NCBI RefSeq assembly: GCF_040686855.1 | Contig: NZ_JBFBOG010000001.1 | Coordinates: forward strand, 620,001 to 684,000 | Direction: 5' to 3' | DNA length: 64,000 nt | Origin: Leifsonia sp040686855 | GTDB taxonomy: Bacteria; Actinomycetota; Actinomycetes; Actinomycetales; Microbacteriaceae | Part shown: one piece after another, positions 18,019 through 26,168 of the stretch | How positions within the stretch are numbered: position 1 is the stretch's first letter | Layout of the letters: the number at the start of each line of letters is the position of its first letter | Notes under the pieces: model-generated | What the model saw: only the letters and a program-made list of their open reading frames with translations | Told to the model about the DNA's origin: nothing | The model's database searches: none | Made by a program: the position numbers and the translations under genes

Positions 18019-19149
18019 CTATCTCCCCTGCACGAACCGGACCAGAGCCATATCGTATAGGTCTTCGAGCTTCAACCCCTGGCTCATCACGCTGTACTCT
18101 CGCTCGACCAACTGGCGCGCGCCCTCCGCCAGGTCGGACGCCAGTACCGGATTGTCGAGCAATCGCGCGATCCCCGCCGTGAGTCCGGGACGATCGCCCT
18201 CGGGGACCAGCACGCCCGTGACCCCGTCGACGACGATCTCGGGAATGCCCCCATGCGCGTAGGCGACCACGGGGAGCAGTGACGCACCCGCCTGCACGAT
18301 GACGGTCGGAAGGCCCTCGGTGTCGCCATCAGCGGGCGTCTTGGAGGGCACACAGAGGACGCGGTGCGACGCCATGGCGGTCAGCACGTCGCTCTGCGTC
18401 ACAGCGCCGCGGAAAGTCATGTCGATGCCGGCCGCGGCGGCCGCTGCCTCCAGCTGCGGTCGTAGCGGTCCGTCGCCGATCACCGTGACCGGCACGCTGC
18501 GGAGAGCGTCCGGCAGAGCAGCGACGGCGTCGATCAGATCCTCGAGCCCCTTCTTGGGCACCAAACGCCCGACGAAGAGGATGCCGGAGCGCTCCGCATC
18601 CAGGTCCTGACGATCCGGGATCGGAATACCCGTGCGGTGGACGACAACCGCGCCGGGGTCGGCACCGTACTCGATGGCCTTCGCTGCGATGGACTCGGAG
18701 ACCGCGAGCACGAGGGAGGCCGTCGAGAACGTGCGACGGAGTTTACGGCGGAAGCGCGCGCCCCGAAGCCCGCCTCTCGCCGGCAGGGATGTCACGTCGC
18801 TGCCGTAGGTCGACACGACCAGCGGCAGCCGGAGCCGGCGGGCAGCACGGGCGACGAAGAAGCCCTCGTGGGCGAAATGGGCGTGGATGAGGGACGCTCC
18901 GGACTCACGGATCACCCGCTCCAGGCGACGGCTGCGACCGGTGAGGACGAACAAGCGCCGCCGCAAAACCTCCAAGGCTCCAGTGCTGTAGAGCATCACC
19001 TCTTCGCCGGTGAGAAGAGAGGACTCTCTCCGCTCGATGCCGATCGCGGTGGCATCCCAGCGCCTCAACGATGCGAGCTGCCCGGCGACGAAAGTCTCGG
19101 TCGACGGCAGCCAGACACTCTTCCACATGACGACGCGCGCCTGGCTCAC
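18019..19149 (-). CDS. Glycosyltransferase family 4 with altered EX7E motif
   Basis: 376 residues from GTG 19149, which has a GAGGAG ribosome site 6 bases upstream; the longer open frame is not supported. GT-B fold: N-terminal SLIHAHFAHEGFFVARAA and VSTYGSDVTSLP, C-terminal GILFVGRLVPKKGLEDLIDA and VTVIGDGPLRPQLE. The usual EX7E donor-site signature reads EGLPTVIVQA, with Gln where the second Glu is expected. That Glu normally contacts the ribose of the donor, so donor use or activity may differ. Several neighbouring enzymes keep a full EX7E. Likely role: adding one sugar to the lipid-linked repeat unit. Confidence 0.87.
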   Translation of the reverse strand: MSQARVVMWKSVWLPSTETFVAGQLASLRRWDATAIGIERRESSLLTGEEVMLYSTGALEVLRRRLFVLTGRSRRLERVIRESGASLIHAHFAHEGFFVARAARRLRLPLVVSTYGSDVTSLPARGGLRGARFRRKLRRTFSTASLVLAVSESIAAKAIEYGADPGAVVVHRTGIPIPDRQDLDAERSGILFVGRLVPKKGLEDLIDAVAALPDALRSVPVTVIGDGPLRPQLEAAAAAAGIDMTFRGAVTQSDVLTAMASHRVLCVPSKTPADGDTEGLPTVIVQAGASLLPVVAYAHGGIPEIVVDGVTGVLVPEGDRPGLTAGIARLLDNPVLASDLAEGARQLVEREYSVMSQGLKLEDLYDMALVRFVQGR

Positions 19150-19177
19150 CTCGAGCTCCTCACAATCGTTGGTCCTC

Positions 19178-20485
19178 TCATCGTGCCCGCCGTCGGATGA
19201 GCCGCCGCGCCAGCGCGAACAGTGCTCTGATGTCGTCGAGACCGATGAGGTAGAAACGCCCCACCCGTATGCCGTACAGCCTGCGGCACGCGATGATGTT
19301 GATATTCGCCGCAAGCACGTTGCCGACCAACGTCGCCCACGCAGCGCCCATCGCTCCCGTCGCAGGCACGAGGAGCAGAAGCAAGATCACGTTGGCCACC
19401 GCGGCGACGATGAGAGCGGCGCTGCGAATCCCCGGCCTGCCGCGCGCGCTGAGACCGGCGCCGGCGATCGAGCCGGGAACACCGAGGGCCGACGCCAAGG
19501 TGAGGACGACGACCACGGGCACGCCCGGGGCGAAGTCCTGTCCGAACAGGAAGGGGAACCAGAGCCACGCCGTCGAGCAGATGATCACGGCGACGGCGAG
19601 GGATACCGCGAAGGACCGACGGGCCGCTGCCGTCAGCCGCTCGACGGCCGCCTCCTTGGCCTCGGTGGAGAAGGCGACATCACGCACGGCGTTGTTGGCC
19701 AGCAGCGCGGCGTCCGCGACCGCGGACGCCGCGGCATAGATACCCAGCTGCACCGGACCCGCGAGCGGAACCATGATCGCTTGATCGAGCTTGTTGAGCA
19801 GGATTCCCGAGACGGACCCGAGCCACACGCGACCACCGAAGCCGAGGAGGCTGCCGAACCGCGCCCGCTTCTCCGCTGTTCGTTCCTTCGCACGAAGGCC
19901 GAAATAGGCGACCACTCCGAGAATCGGCGCCACGATCGTGGCGAGAGTGGCGGACTCCACCGACAGCACGCCGAAGATCGCGAAGCCGAAGATGGCGCAC
20001 GCACGTGACAGCGCTGTCGCATACTTCTCGAAATTGACCCTGTTCCACTCCTGCAGCCCGCTCGCACCCCCGCGAAGCGCGCCGACGAGCAGAGTAGGAA
20101 TGACGGCGAGGGCCGCCAGCACCATGAGTTGCTGGATGTGCGGGTCGCCGCCCGAGAGCCACGGCGCGAGCAGGATCAGTACTCCCGTCGAGACGACACC
20201 GGATGCGAGCAGCAGCAGCGATGCCCTCGCCACGCCGGACCCGTGGGAGGCGTCCCCCCGCGAGACCACGTAGGTGACCGCCTCGGGAAGCCCCAGCATC
20301 GCGATGGTGGTCACCAGCAGGAACGGCGCCGTGATCGCTGCAAGCTCTCCCCGGCCCTCGGTGCCCAGCACCCGCGCGAGGATCGGCGCGGTGGCGAAGG
20401 ACGCCAACGGAATCGCGATGTTCGCGATAGCCGACATCGCCATGTGGCGCCCGACGTCATCGGGTGTGTGCGTCGTGCGCGTCAT
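19178..20485 (-). CDS. Polysaccharide flippase (Wzx-like, MOP superfamily)
   Basis: 435 residues with about 12-14 transmembrane helices. The opening helix (IANIAIPLASFATAPILARVLG) is followed by GRGELAAI, as in Wzx/RfbX flippases. Internal landmarks are LNKLDQAIMVPLAGPVQLGIYA and PGSIAGAGLSARGRPG. The family moves undecaprenyl-linked repeat units from the inner to the outer membrane leaflet. The start ATG 20485 overlaps the stop of the upstream polymerase-like gene (ATGA), so the pair is translationally coupled. The frame stays open far upstream without support. The C-terminus is strongly basic. Confidence 0.9.
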   Translation of the reverse strand: MTRTTHTPDDVGRHMAMSAIANIAIPLASFATAPILARVLGTEGRGELAAITAPFLLVTTIAMLGLPEAVTYVVSRGDASHGSGVARASLLLLASGVVSTGVLILLAPWLSGGDPHIQQLMVLAALAVIPTLLVGALRGGASGLQEWNRVNFEKYATALSRACAIFGFAIFGVLSVESATLATIVAPILGVVAYFGLRAKERTAEKRARFGSLLGFGGRVWLGSVSGILLNKLDQAIMVPLAGPVQLGIYAAASAVADAALLANNAVRDVAFSTEAKEAAVERLTAAARRSFAVSLAVAVIICSTAWLWFPFLFGQDFAPGVPVVVVLTLASALGVPGSIAGAGLSARGRPGIRSAALIVAAVANVILLLLLVPATGAMGAAWATLVGNVLAANINIIACRRLYGIRVGRFYLIGLDDIRALFALARRLIRRRAR

Positions 20486-21786
20486 CTCCCGGCCTCCGCC
20501 ACGGGTCGGCCGAGTGGACGGGAGACGTAGTCGGGCACCACCCATGCGCCTGGGCCGGGCTTGCCATACCCGTAAGCGATCGCGAGGACGAAGAGCATGG
20601 CGATCAGACGCCAGCTGAACCCGTCGAAGAACAGGAAGGTGCCTGCCACGAAGATGATCAGCAGTCGAGTGAGCTCCGTCCCCTTCACGATCCCCCGCAC
20701 GATGACGGCCACCAAGAGGCCCAATCCGACAAGCCCCATCGCAGCCGCCGTACGCACGAACTCCTGATCGAACACGGTGATGCCCTTGACCCCGCTCACG
20801 ATCCCGTGGGCGAGCAGATCGGGGATGGACGCGTACCCGGTCCCGAAGACCACCTGAAGAGGATCGCGTCCCAAGAGGTTCCCAGCTGTCGACAGGATGC
20901 CCGCCCTGTGCTGGAACGACGCTGTGGCCAGGACTGCGGAATTCATGAAGACGAAGAGGATCGCCATCACCACGCCGACACCGACGACGGCGGCCACAAG
21001 CCAGATGATCGCCGACTTCCGCCATCGGATCCGCATCAGCGCCCAGAGAACGAGCACGCCGGCCAGCGTCACAAATGCGCTCCGGGTGCCTGCGAACACC
21101 ATGGTGACGAGACCCAGCCCGGCGGCCGCGTAGAGTGCGGCCGACTTGGTCCGCACGGCGAACCAGAGACACACGACGACAGCGAAGCCCACGAGGACTC
21201 CATACGGGATCGGCTGAGCCGTCGTTCCCATCGCCCGGCCGGCCAGGATGGGAAGCACCTCGTTGACCCGATGGCTGATGACGTCCGTGCCGTTGGCACG
21301 CGGCCAGGGTGCGGGAGCGCGGAGGACCTCCTCGGAGAAGCCGATGGCGAACTCGACCACGATCACGATCGGGAACAGCGGAAGGAAGACGTTACGACTC
21401 CGACTCGCAGCCCCCACCACTGCCACCGCGAACAGCATGAGCAGCGCGACAGTGGCCACGTTCAGCAGCACGAGTTTGACCGGCGAGCCGAACGAGCCGG
21501 CGATAGCGGACCACGCGAGGAACGCGGCAAGAACCCATGGATAGTGAAGGGTCCGCAGGTGAGCGCGATCGCGGATGATGGCGATCGCCAGGAGGACGGC
21601 CGGGCCGAGCACCGCGACGACAGCGACCACAGCCGACGTCGCGAAAGAAGGGATGAGCACACCGCAAGCCAGGCTTGCCGCGACGGCGAGCTCAAGCGAC
21701 CGGCTCACGTCGCGCCGCACGATCAGCACCAGGCCCGGTATGAGGATCACGGCCGCGAGGACGATGCCGACCACATCGTGTATCAC
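20482..21786 (-). CDS. O-antigen ligase/polymerase-type membrane protein (Wzy-like)
   Basis: 434 residues with about eleven hydrophobic helices and one larger external loop around residues 255-310 (LLGRDPLQVVFGTGYASIPD). This is the topology of the O-antigen ligase/Wzy family (PF04932). Central helices carry GTRSAFVTLAGVLVLWALM, a common site in this family. It is expected to polymerise flipped repeat units or ligate the chain to its acceptor outside the membrane. GTG 21786 overlaps the upstream glycosyltransferase stop (GTGA), and the end overlaps the flippase start, so three genes are coupled. Sequence alone does not separate polymerase from ligase. Confidence 0.82.
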   Translation of the reverse strand: MIHDVVGIVLAAVILIPGLVLIVRRDVSRSLELAVAASLACGVLIPSFATSAVVAVVAVLGPAVLLAIAIIRDRAHLRTLHYPWVLAAFLAWSAIAGSFGSPVKLVLLNVATVALLMLFAVAVVGAASRSRNVFLPLFPIVIVVEFAIGFSEEVLRAPAPWPRANGTDVISHRVNEVLPILAGRAMGTTAQPIPYGVLVGFAVVVCLWFAVRTKSAALYAAAGLGLVTMVFAGTRSAFVTLAGVLVLWALMRIRWRKSAIIWLVAAVVGVGVVMAILFVFMNSAVLATASFQHRAGILSTAGNLLGRDPLQVVFGTGYASIPDLLAHGIVSGVKGITVFDQEFVRTAAAMGLVGLGLLVAVIVRGIVKGTELTRLLIIFVAGTFLFFDGFSWRLIAMLFVLAIAYGYGKPGPGAWVVPDYVSRPLGRPVAEAGR

Positions 21787-23021
21787 GAGCGCCGCCCCGA
21801 CCGTTGGCGTCCTGCCAGATGGATCGCACTGCGGTAGCTTTCGAGGTAGCGGCGGTGGATCGGCTCGTCGGGAGCGGGATGCGCGGGAGGGACATCGACG
21901 AACCGCGCCGCTTCCCGGTCGGGGGGGGAGGAGATCGCGGAAGTCATCGCGTCCGCCCATGCCTCGGCGCTATGGAACTCCCCCACCAGATGGAAAGAAC
22001 CGCCATAGCGCTCCGTCACCTCGGGCAGCCCACCCGTCCTGGAGGCGATGAGCGGCGTTCCGACCGCCAGCGCTTCTGCGGCGGTACGGCCGAACGGCTC
22101 AGGCCATTGGGTGGGGACGAGAGCACAGTCGACCGACGCGTAGAACTCCGACGGATCCGCTGAACCGACGTAGACGATGTCATCACGCCGGCTGGCGAGA
22201 TCGACGATCCAGCGCACGTCGGACGGGGTCCCTGAACCGGCGAGCCGAAGCTCCACAGGGCGCTTAGAACGCTGAGCCAGGAGAAGGAAGGCCTCGATGG
22301 CGAGCCACGTTCCCTTGTCCGACCCGATCCGACCCAGGACTCCGAAGACGAACTTCTCCCCTGACGGACCACGTGCGACGTTCCGCTCGGAGATGACAGG
22401 CTGGTTGTGGATGGTCTCCGCTCGTTCGGCCGGCCTGATGGTGCCGAATTCGCGATGACGCTCGACGATGTCGTCGCTCACGCCGACGAACAGGTCCGGC
22501 CGGACGGGCGCGTGACGCAGCGGCGCCTTGCTGACGCGGCAGGCGAGCGCGGTCGGCGGGCAGGGACGACCATTCCTCCAGTGGTTACTGGCCATGCATG
22601 ACAGGTAGTAGTCACGCATCGTGTGAACGATGGGCCAGCCGCGGGCTGCCCGCCATCCGAGCCAGCCGAAACCCGCGAGGTTGTTGGTATGGACCACATC
22701 CGGAGCGAAGTCCCCGAGCACTCGCCGCAGCGAGCGGTATTCGGCGACGCGGGCCAGCTCCCCGGCGTGCCAGAAGAGCTTGCCGACCCGCGACTCGTTC
22801 TTACCGCCGGAAGCAAACGGCCGGAACGCTCGCGAGGCGATGCGGACCACCGTCACGTCGTCGTCCAGCTCCCTCGAGGCGGTGCCGCCCTCCGGCCCGA
22901 GCGCTGCGACCATCACCGCGTGGCCCTCCCGGGCGAGGGCGTGCGCGAGCTCGGAGACCGAGCGCTCGGCTCCCCCGACGGTGTACGGCGGATAGGACGT
23001 GTTGACGAGCGCGATCCTCAC
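21783..23021 (-). CDS. Glycosyltransferase family 4, GT-B fold
   Basis: 412 residues from GTG 23021, which overlaps the stop of the upstream glycosyltransferase gene (GTGA). N-terminal VNTSYPPYTVGGAERSVSEL is the acceptor-side glycine loop of GT4 enzymes. DVVHTNNLAGFGWLGW and HTMRDYYLSCM follow, the latter near a Cys-rich patch (CMASNHWRNGRPCPPTALAC) that recalls metal- or disulfide-linked loops in some family members. C-terminal VLGRIGSDKGTWLAIEAF and VPTQWPEPFGRTAAEALA contain a full EX7E motif. Likely an intracellular step in repeat-unit assembly; donor unknown. Confidence 0.9.
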   Translation of the reverse strand: MRIALVNTSYPPYTVGGAERSVSELAHALAREGHAVMVAALGPEGGTASRELDDDVTVVRIASRAFRPFASGGKNESRVGKLFWHAGELARVAEYRSLRRVLGDFAPDVVHTNNLAGFGWLGWRAARGWPIVHTMRDYYLSCMASNHWRNGRPCPPTALACRVSKAPLRHAPVRPDLFVGVSDDIVERHREFGTIRPAERAETIHNQPVISERNVARGPSGEKFVFGVLGRIGSDKGTWLAIEAFLLLAQRSKRPVELRLAGSGTPSDVRWIVDLASRRDDIVYVGSADPSEFYASVDCALVPTQWPEPFGRTAAEALAVGTPLIASRTGGLPEVTERYGGSFHLVGEFHSAEAWADAMTSAISSPPDREAARFVDVPPAHPAPDEPIHRRYLESYRSAIHLAGRQRSGRRS

Positions 23022-24151
23022 GGCCGCCGTGCTTTCACTCTGATCGCATCCACCATCGTCGCGGCCGCCGCCGCCCAGGTGAACCGCTCCACGTTTCGCC
23101 GGCCGAGGTCGACGAGCCGGGAACGCAACCCGTCCTCGGTCTCCAGGCGCTCGAAGAGCGTGACCGCTTCCTCGGGCCGCGCCGGGTCGAATCGCAGAGC
23201 CGATTCTCCGGTCACCTCGGGGAGGGACGAGCTGTCGGCACAGATCACCGGGCATCCTCGCGTCTGCGCTTCGACGACCGGCAGTCCGAACCCCTCATAC
23301 AGCGAAGGAAAGACGAGAGCCGTGGCGTTCTCCATCAGCCAGTAGACCTCTTCGTCATCGAGGCGACGGGCGAAGGTGACCATGGCGTTGCTCTCACCCA
23401 GGCCGCTGGTCCGGGAGAAGACGCGGGAACTTCCTGCGGCGCCGACCACGACCGCCGGGATGCCGCTGCGGGCGAAGGCGCGGAGCACCGGTGCCAGATT
23501 CTTACGCTCGGCGAGCGTGCCGACGAAGAGGGCGAAGCGCTCCGGAACCTCCAGATCCGGCTTCCTGGACGGAGATGCGGAGGCGTGGTCCGCGCCGCAC
23601 AGCGCGACGGTCAGGCGCGACTCCGGAACGTGAACCACCTCGGCGATCTCCTGAGCGCTGAACTGCGAGATGGTGAACACCCGTTTCGCCGTGCGCGTCA
23701 GCGTCCAATAGAGGATGGTGTACCAGAGTGCGAACGCTCGGCTGAAGGTGTCGCGATACCGGAAGGTGCTCGCGTCGAACAGCACGACGGACTGGTTGAG
23801 CTTCAGCAACGGCGCCGGCCCACTCAGGTTGACGAGGTGCTTTCCGAAGGAGAGCACCGGCAGCGCGAGCTGTTCGAACAGCACCCCCGACAGGCGCGAT
23901 CGGATCAGCGGGGTGCCCGCGGCCCACGGCGGAATCGTCGCATCCTTCGGCACCAGCAGTGTCGCCCGGACATCGTCGCGCTTCAGTAGCTCCCGAGTGA
24001 CTTCGGCGGCATATCGTTCCGTGCCGGTGATGGGTTTGGACATCCAACGGCCGTTGATCATCAACTCCGCCGCGCCACCGCTGCGCTCCTGGCGGGCGTC
24101 CACGGCCGGGGCATCAACGCGTCGCGCTCCCGTTTCGGGTTTTGCTCGCAT
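23018..24151 (-). CDS. Glycosyltransferase family 4, GT-B fold
   Basis: 377 residues with ATG 24151 and a GGAG ribosome site. N-terminal MINGRWMSKPITGTERYAAEV resembles mannosyl/rhamnosyl transferases acting on polymers. Middle YTILYWTLTRTAKRVFTISQFSAQEIAE is followed by the C-terminal ALFVGTLAERKNLAPVLRAF and VFPSLYEGFGLPVVEAQTRG, a complete EX7E motif. It is the first gene of a leftward block that runs through the second GT4, the Wzy-like protein, the flippase, the third GT4, the epimerase and the acyltransferase. The first 30 residues before MING are polar and may not be needed for the fold. Confidence 0.9.
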   Translation of the reverse strand: MRAKPETGARRVDAPAVDARQERSGGAAELMINGRWMSKPITGTERYAAEVTRELLKRDDVRATLLVPKDATIPPWAAGTPLIRSRLSGVLFEQLALPVLSFGKHLVNLSGPAPLLKLNQSVVLFDASTFRYRDTFSRAFALWYTILYWTLTRTAKRVFTISQFSAQEIAEVVHVPESRLTVALCGADHASASPSRKPDLEVPERFALFVGTLAERKNLAPVLRAFARSGIPAVVVGAAGSSRVFSRTSGLGESNAMVTFARRLDDEEVYWLMENATALVFPSLYEGFGLPVVEAQTRGCPVICADSSSLPEVTGESALRFDPARPEEAVTLFERLETEDGLRSRLVDLGRRNVERFTWAAAAATMVDAIRVKARRP

Positions 24152-24256
24152 TCACACTCCGCATTCGTGGCTGGGGTCGGTGCCGATCATCCGAGCTGGC
24201 TCACCGACGGCAGGTTCCCCTCTGAACGCCCTGAGGGCGCGAGCGAAACATCTGTC

Positions 24257-24262
24257 ATAGTA
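24257..24262 (-). promoter_or_regulatory. Candidate -10 for the leftward exopolysaccharide block
   Basis: TACTAT on the minus strand in an AT-rich patch of the 127-base gap upstream of the glycosyltransferase gene. It is the same hexamer as in the stronger rplM promoter. No good -35 is visible at the expected distance. The rest of the gap (24152-24278) shows nothing else recognisable. Confidence 0.3.
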
Positions 24263-24278
24263 TCAACCGCCCGGATCC

Positions 24279-26129
24279 CTACCGGCTCGTGCAACGCGGA
24301 GCGTCCACCGTGACCTCTGTCGGGTGGAGCATGGGAGTCGTGCGAAGCGCGGGTGCCGCGTAATCGCCCTCCGCACCCTGGAACGAGACCGAGAGTTCGG
24401 TCTGCTGGCCGGGCGCCATGATGGTCGAGAACGCGACGACCGGCCGGCCCAAGTCGTCTGTGGTGATCCCCTGGACGGTGTAGGCCGCCGGCTTCACGAT
24501 GGATGAAGCGATCGCCTTGGTCCCGGGCGGCCCGTAGACGAACACCTCGGTCTGGAAGTCCCCCTTGTTCAGACGCGCGCTGGCCACGTATTTGGGAAGT
24601 CGAGCGGCCGCTTCGGCCGAGATCAACGAGGTGAGCGAGACGCCGACCGTGTATTTCGGCGCTCGGGCCTGGCAGGTGTCGGTGGTGAGGTGCGCCGCCG
24701 TCTGGAGGTAGTAGTCCATCTTCGATGCGGAGATGTCACGGAAGAACACGCCCGTGGTCGTCGCCGTCTTGTTGTCCGTGGGGAGCACGCCCGAAAGCGG
24801 AGTCGTGGACAGGAACTTCTGCTCGTCCGGATGGCTGCTCCAGAACATGATGCGGTGTTCGTCGACGCCCTGGGACACCGCGCGCAGGAGGCTCGTCGGC
24901 TGGGCCTTGGTCGCGGTGAGGGCGTTGAAGATCTTGAGGGCGGCCTCGGCGAAGAAGGGATCCGTCATCGCGTTGGTCTGGGCATCGTCCTTCCCCTGAT
25001 AGCGGAAGTAGACCTGATTCAGGAGGAGCTGGACGACGTTCTTGTTCGTGAGCTGATCGCCGGTGGCGAGGTCGACCGGACCGGTGGCACCGAGAATGTG
25101 AGCGAGAGCGACCGGGTCGATGGAGATCACGCCGTCGACAGGACCGCCGACGTCCTTGCTCCACCACCCCTGGATGATCTCCGCCGCCGTCGGGAAGTCG
25201 GGACGGCTCGTGGCCAGGTTGAGCCTCGTGTACATCAGAGGGTTGTAGAGCGCCTCCGCACTGGCGACCGGCGTGATGATCGGGTTCCCGTCCTGCCAGG
25301 GGATGGTGGAGCTCGATGCCTGCCGGCCGACTCCGATGGAGCCGTTATCGATGACCACCTCGGTGAGCGAGGCCGAGGAGCCGCCGAGCGCCGTGCTCTC
25401 AGCGAGGTTCTGGAAGACGAGGACGTAGTGGCGCGGACCGTCGGCGCCGAGCATCCCGGGCAGCACGTCGAGTGTCGAGCTCGCTGTCGCCAACGCGCCA
25501 TCCGCCGAGGTGAGCATCGACGTCAACTTGGTGCCGGCCGCGTTGACCGCGCCGATCGTACCGCCGAGTTCGATCTCGCGAGCCGAGACGGTGGTGCGAT
25601 GCAGTTCCTCCGACGCCGGCTTCAGAGCGGTCGCGAGCTTTCGGATCGGGGTCGGGTCGATGCGGCCGCCCGCAGGCTTCAGCGACGCGATGCTGATGCC
25701 GTCCGCCGCTCGCGCCACGGGGGTGATCGTCTTCGTCGCCACACGGTCCACGGCGTCGGCCATCTCCCGGACCGCCGTGAGGTTCTTGCCCAGGACGGGG
25801 ACGAACTCGGCTGCGCGCCACAGCGGGTCGTTGGTGTCGGCGGCCGCGTCCGCGGTGGCCTTCGACAGCTTCTTGGCGGAGTCCTGGATGCCCTCCAGGT
25901 TCATCGCGGTGGCTTGCGTCTTGATCTGGCCGACGAGTGCCTGAGCCTGTTCGAGGGAGCTCTTCGCACTGAGAGCGCGGAAGCCGATCCAGCCGCCGAC
26001 GACCACCAACACGAGAACGACGCCGCCGATGATCGACAGCGTCGTGATCAACCGGACCGGTCGTTTCTTCTTCCGGGCATGCCGGACGGCATGCGCGCGC
26101 TCCCCCTTGCCAACAGTCACGACTGGCAC
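24279..26129 (-). CDS. DUF4012 domain protein, membrane-anchored
   Basis: 616 residues. A basic cytoplasmic tail (HARKKKRPVR) leads into one transmembrane helix (about 27-50), followed by a helical region (55-220) and a DUF4012 domain. Recognisable family segments are HYVLVFQNLAESTALGGSSA, TARPDFP-like (SRPDFPTAAEIIQGWW) and DGVISIDPVALAHILGATGP. The layout, one membrane helix and a large extracellular domain, resembles LytR-CpsA-Psr phosphotransferases, although the folds need not match. DUF4012 proteins often occur in actinobacterial surface-polymer loci; their reaction is not known to me. Here it is next to the polymer locus and none of the LCP family is present. The GTG start lacks a clear ribosome site. 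Confidence 0.83.
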   Translation of the reverse strand: MPVVTVGKGERAHAVRHARKKKRPVRLITTLSIIGGVVLVLVVVGGWIGFRALSAKSSLEQAQALVGQIKTQATAMNLEGIQDSAKKLSKATADAAADTNDPLWRAAEFVPVLGKNLTAVREMADAVDRVATKTITPVARAADGISIASLKPAGGRIDPTPIRKLATALKPASEELHRTTVSAREIELGGTIGAVNAAGTKLTSMLTSADGALATASSTLDVLPGMLGADGPRHYVLVFQNLAESTALGGSSASLTEVVIDNGSIGVGRQASSSTIPWQDGNPIITPVASAEALYNPLMYTRLNLATSRPDFPTAAEIIQGWWSKDVGGPVDGVISIDPVALAHILGATGPVDLATGDQLTNKNVVQLLLNQVYFRYQGKDDAQTNAMTDPFFAEAALKIFNALTATKAQPTSLLRAVSQGVDEHRIMFWSSHPDEQKFLSTTPLSGVLPTDNKTATTTGVFFRDISASKMDYYLQTAAHLTTDTCQARAPKYTVGVSLTSLISAEAAARLPKYVASARLNKGDFQTEVFVYGPPGTKAIASSIVKPAAYTVQGITTDDLGRPVVAFSTIMAPGQQTELSVSFQGAEGDYAAPALRTTPMLHPTEVTVDAPRCTSR

Positions 26130-26168
26130 TCTAGCGCAGCCGTTCCGGCCGAACCTGAGCGCCGCACG

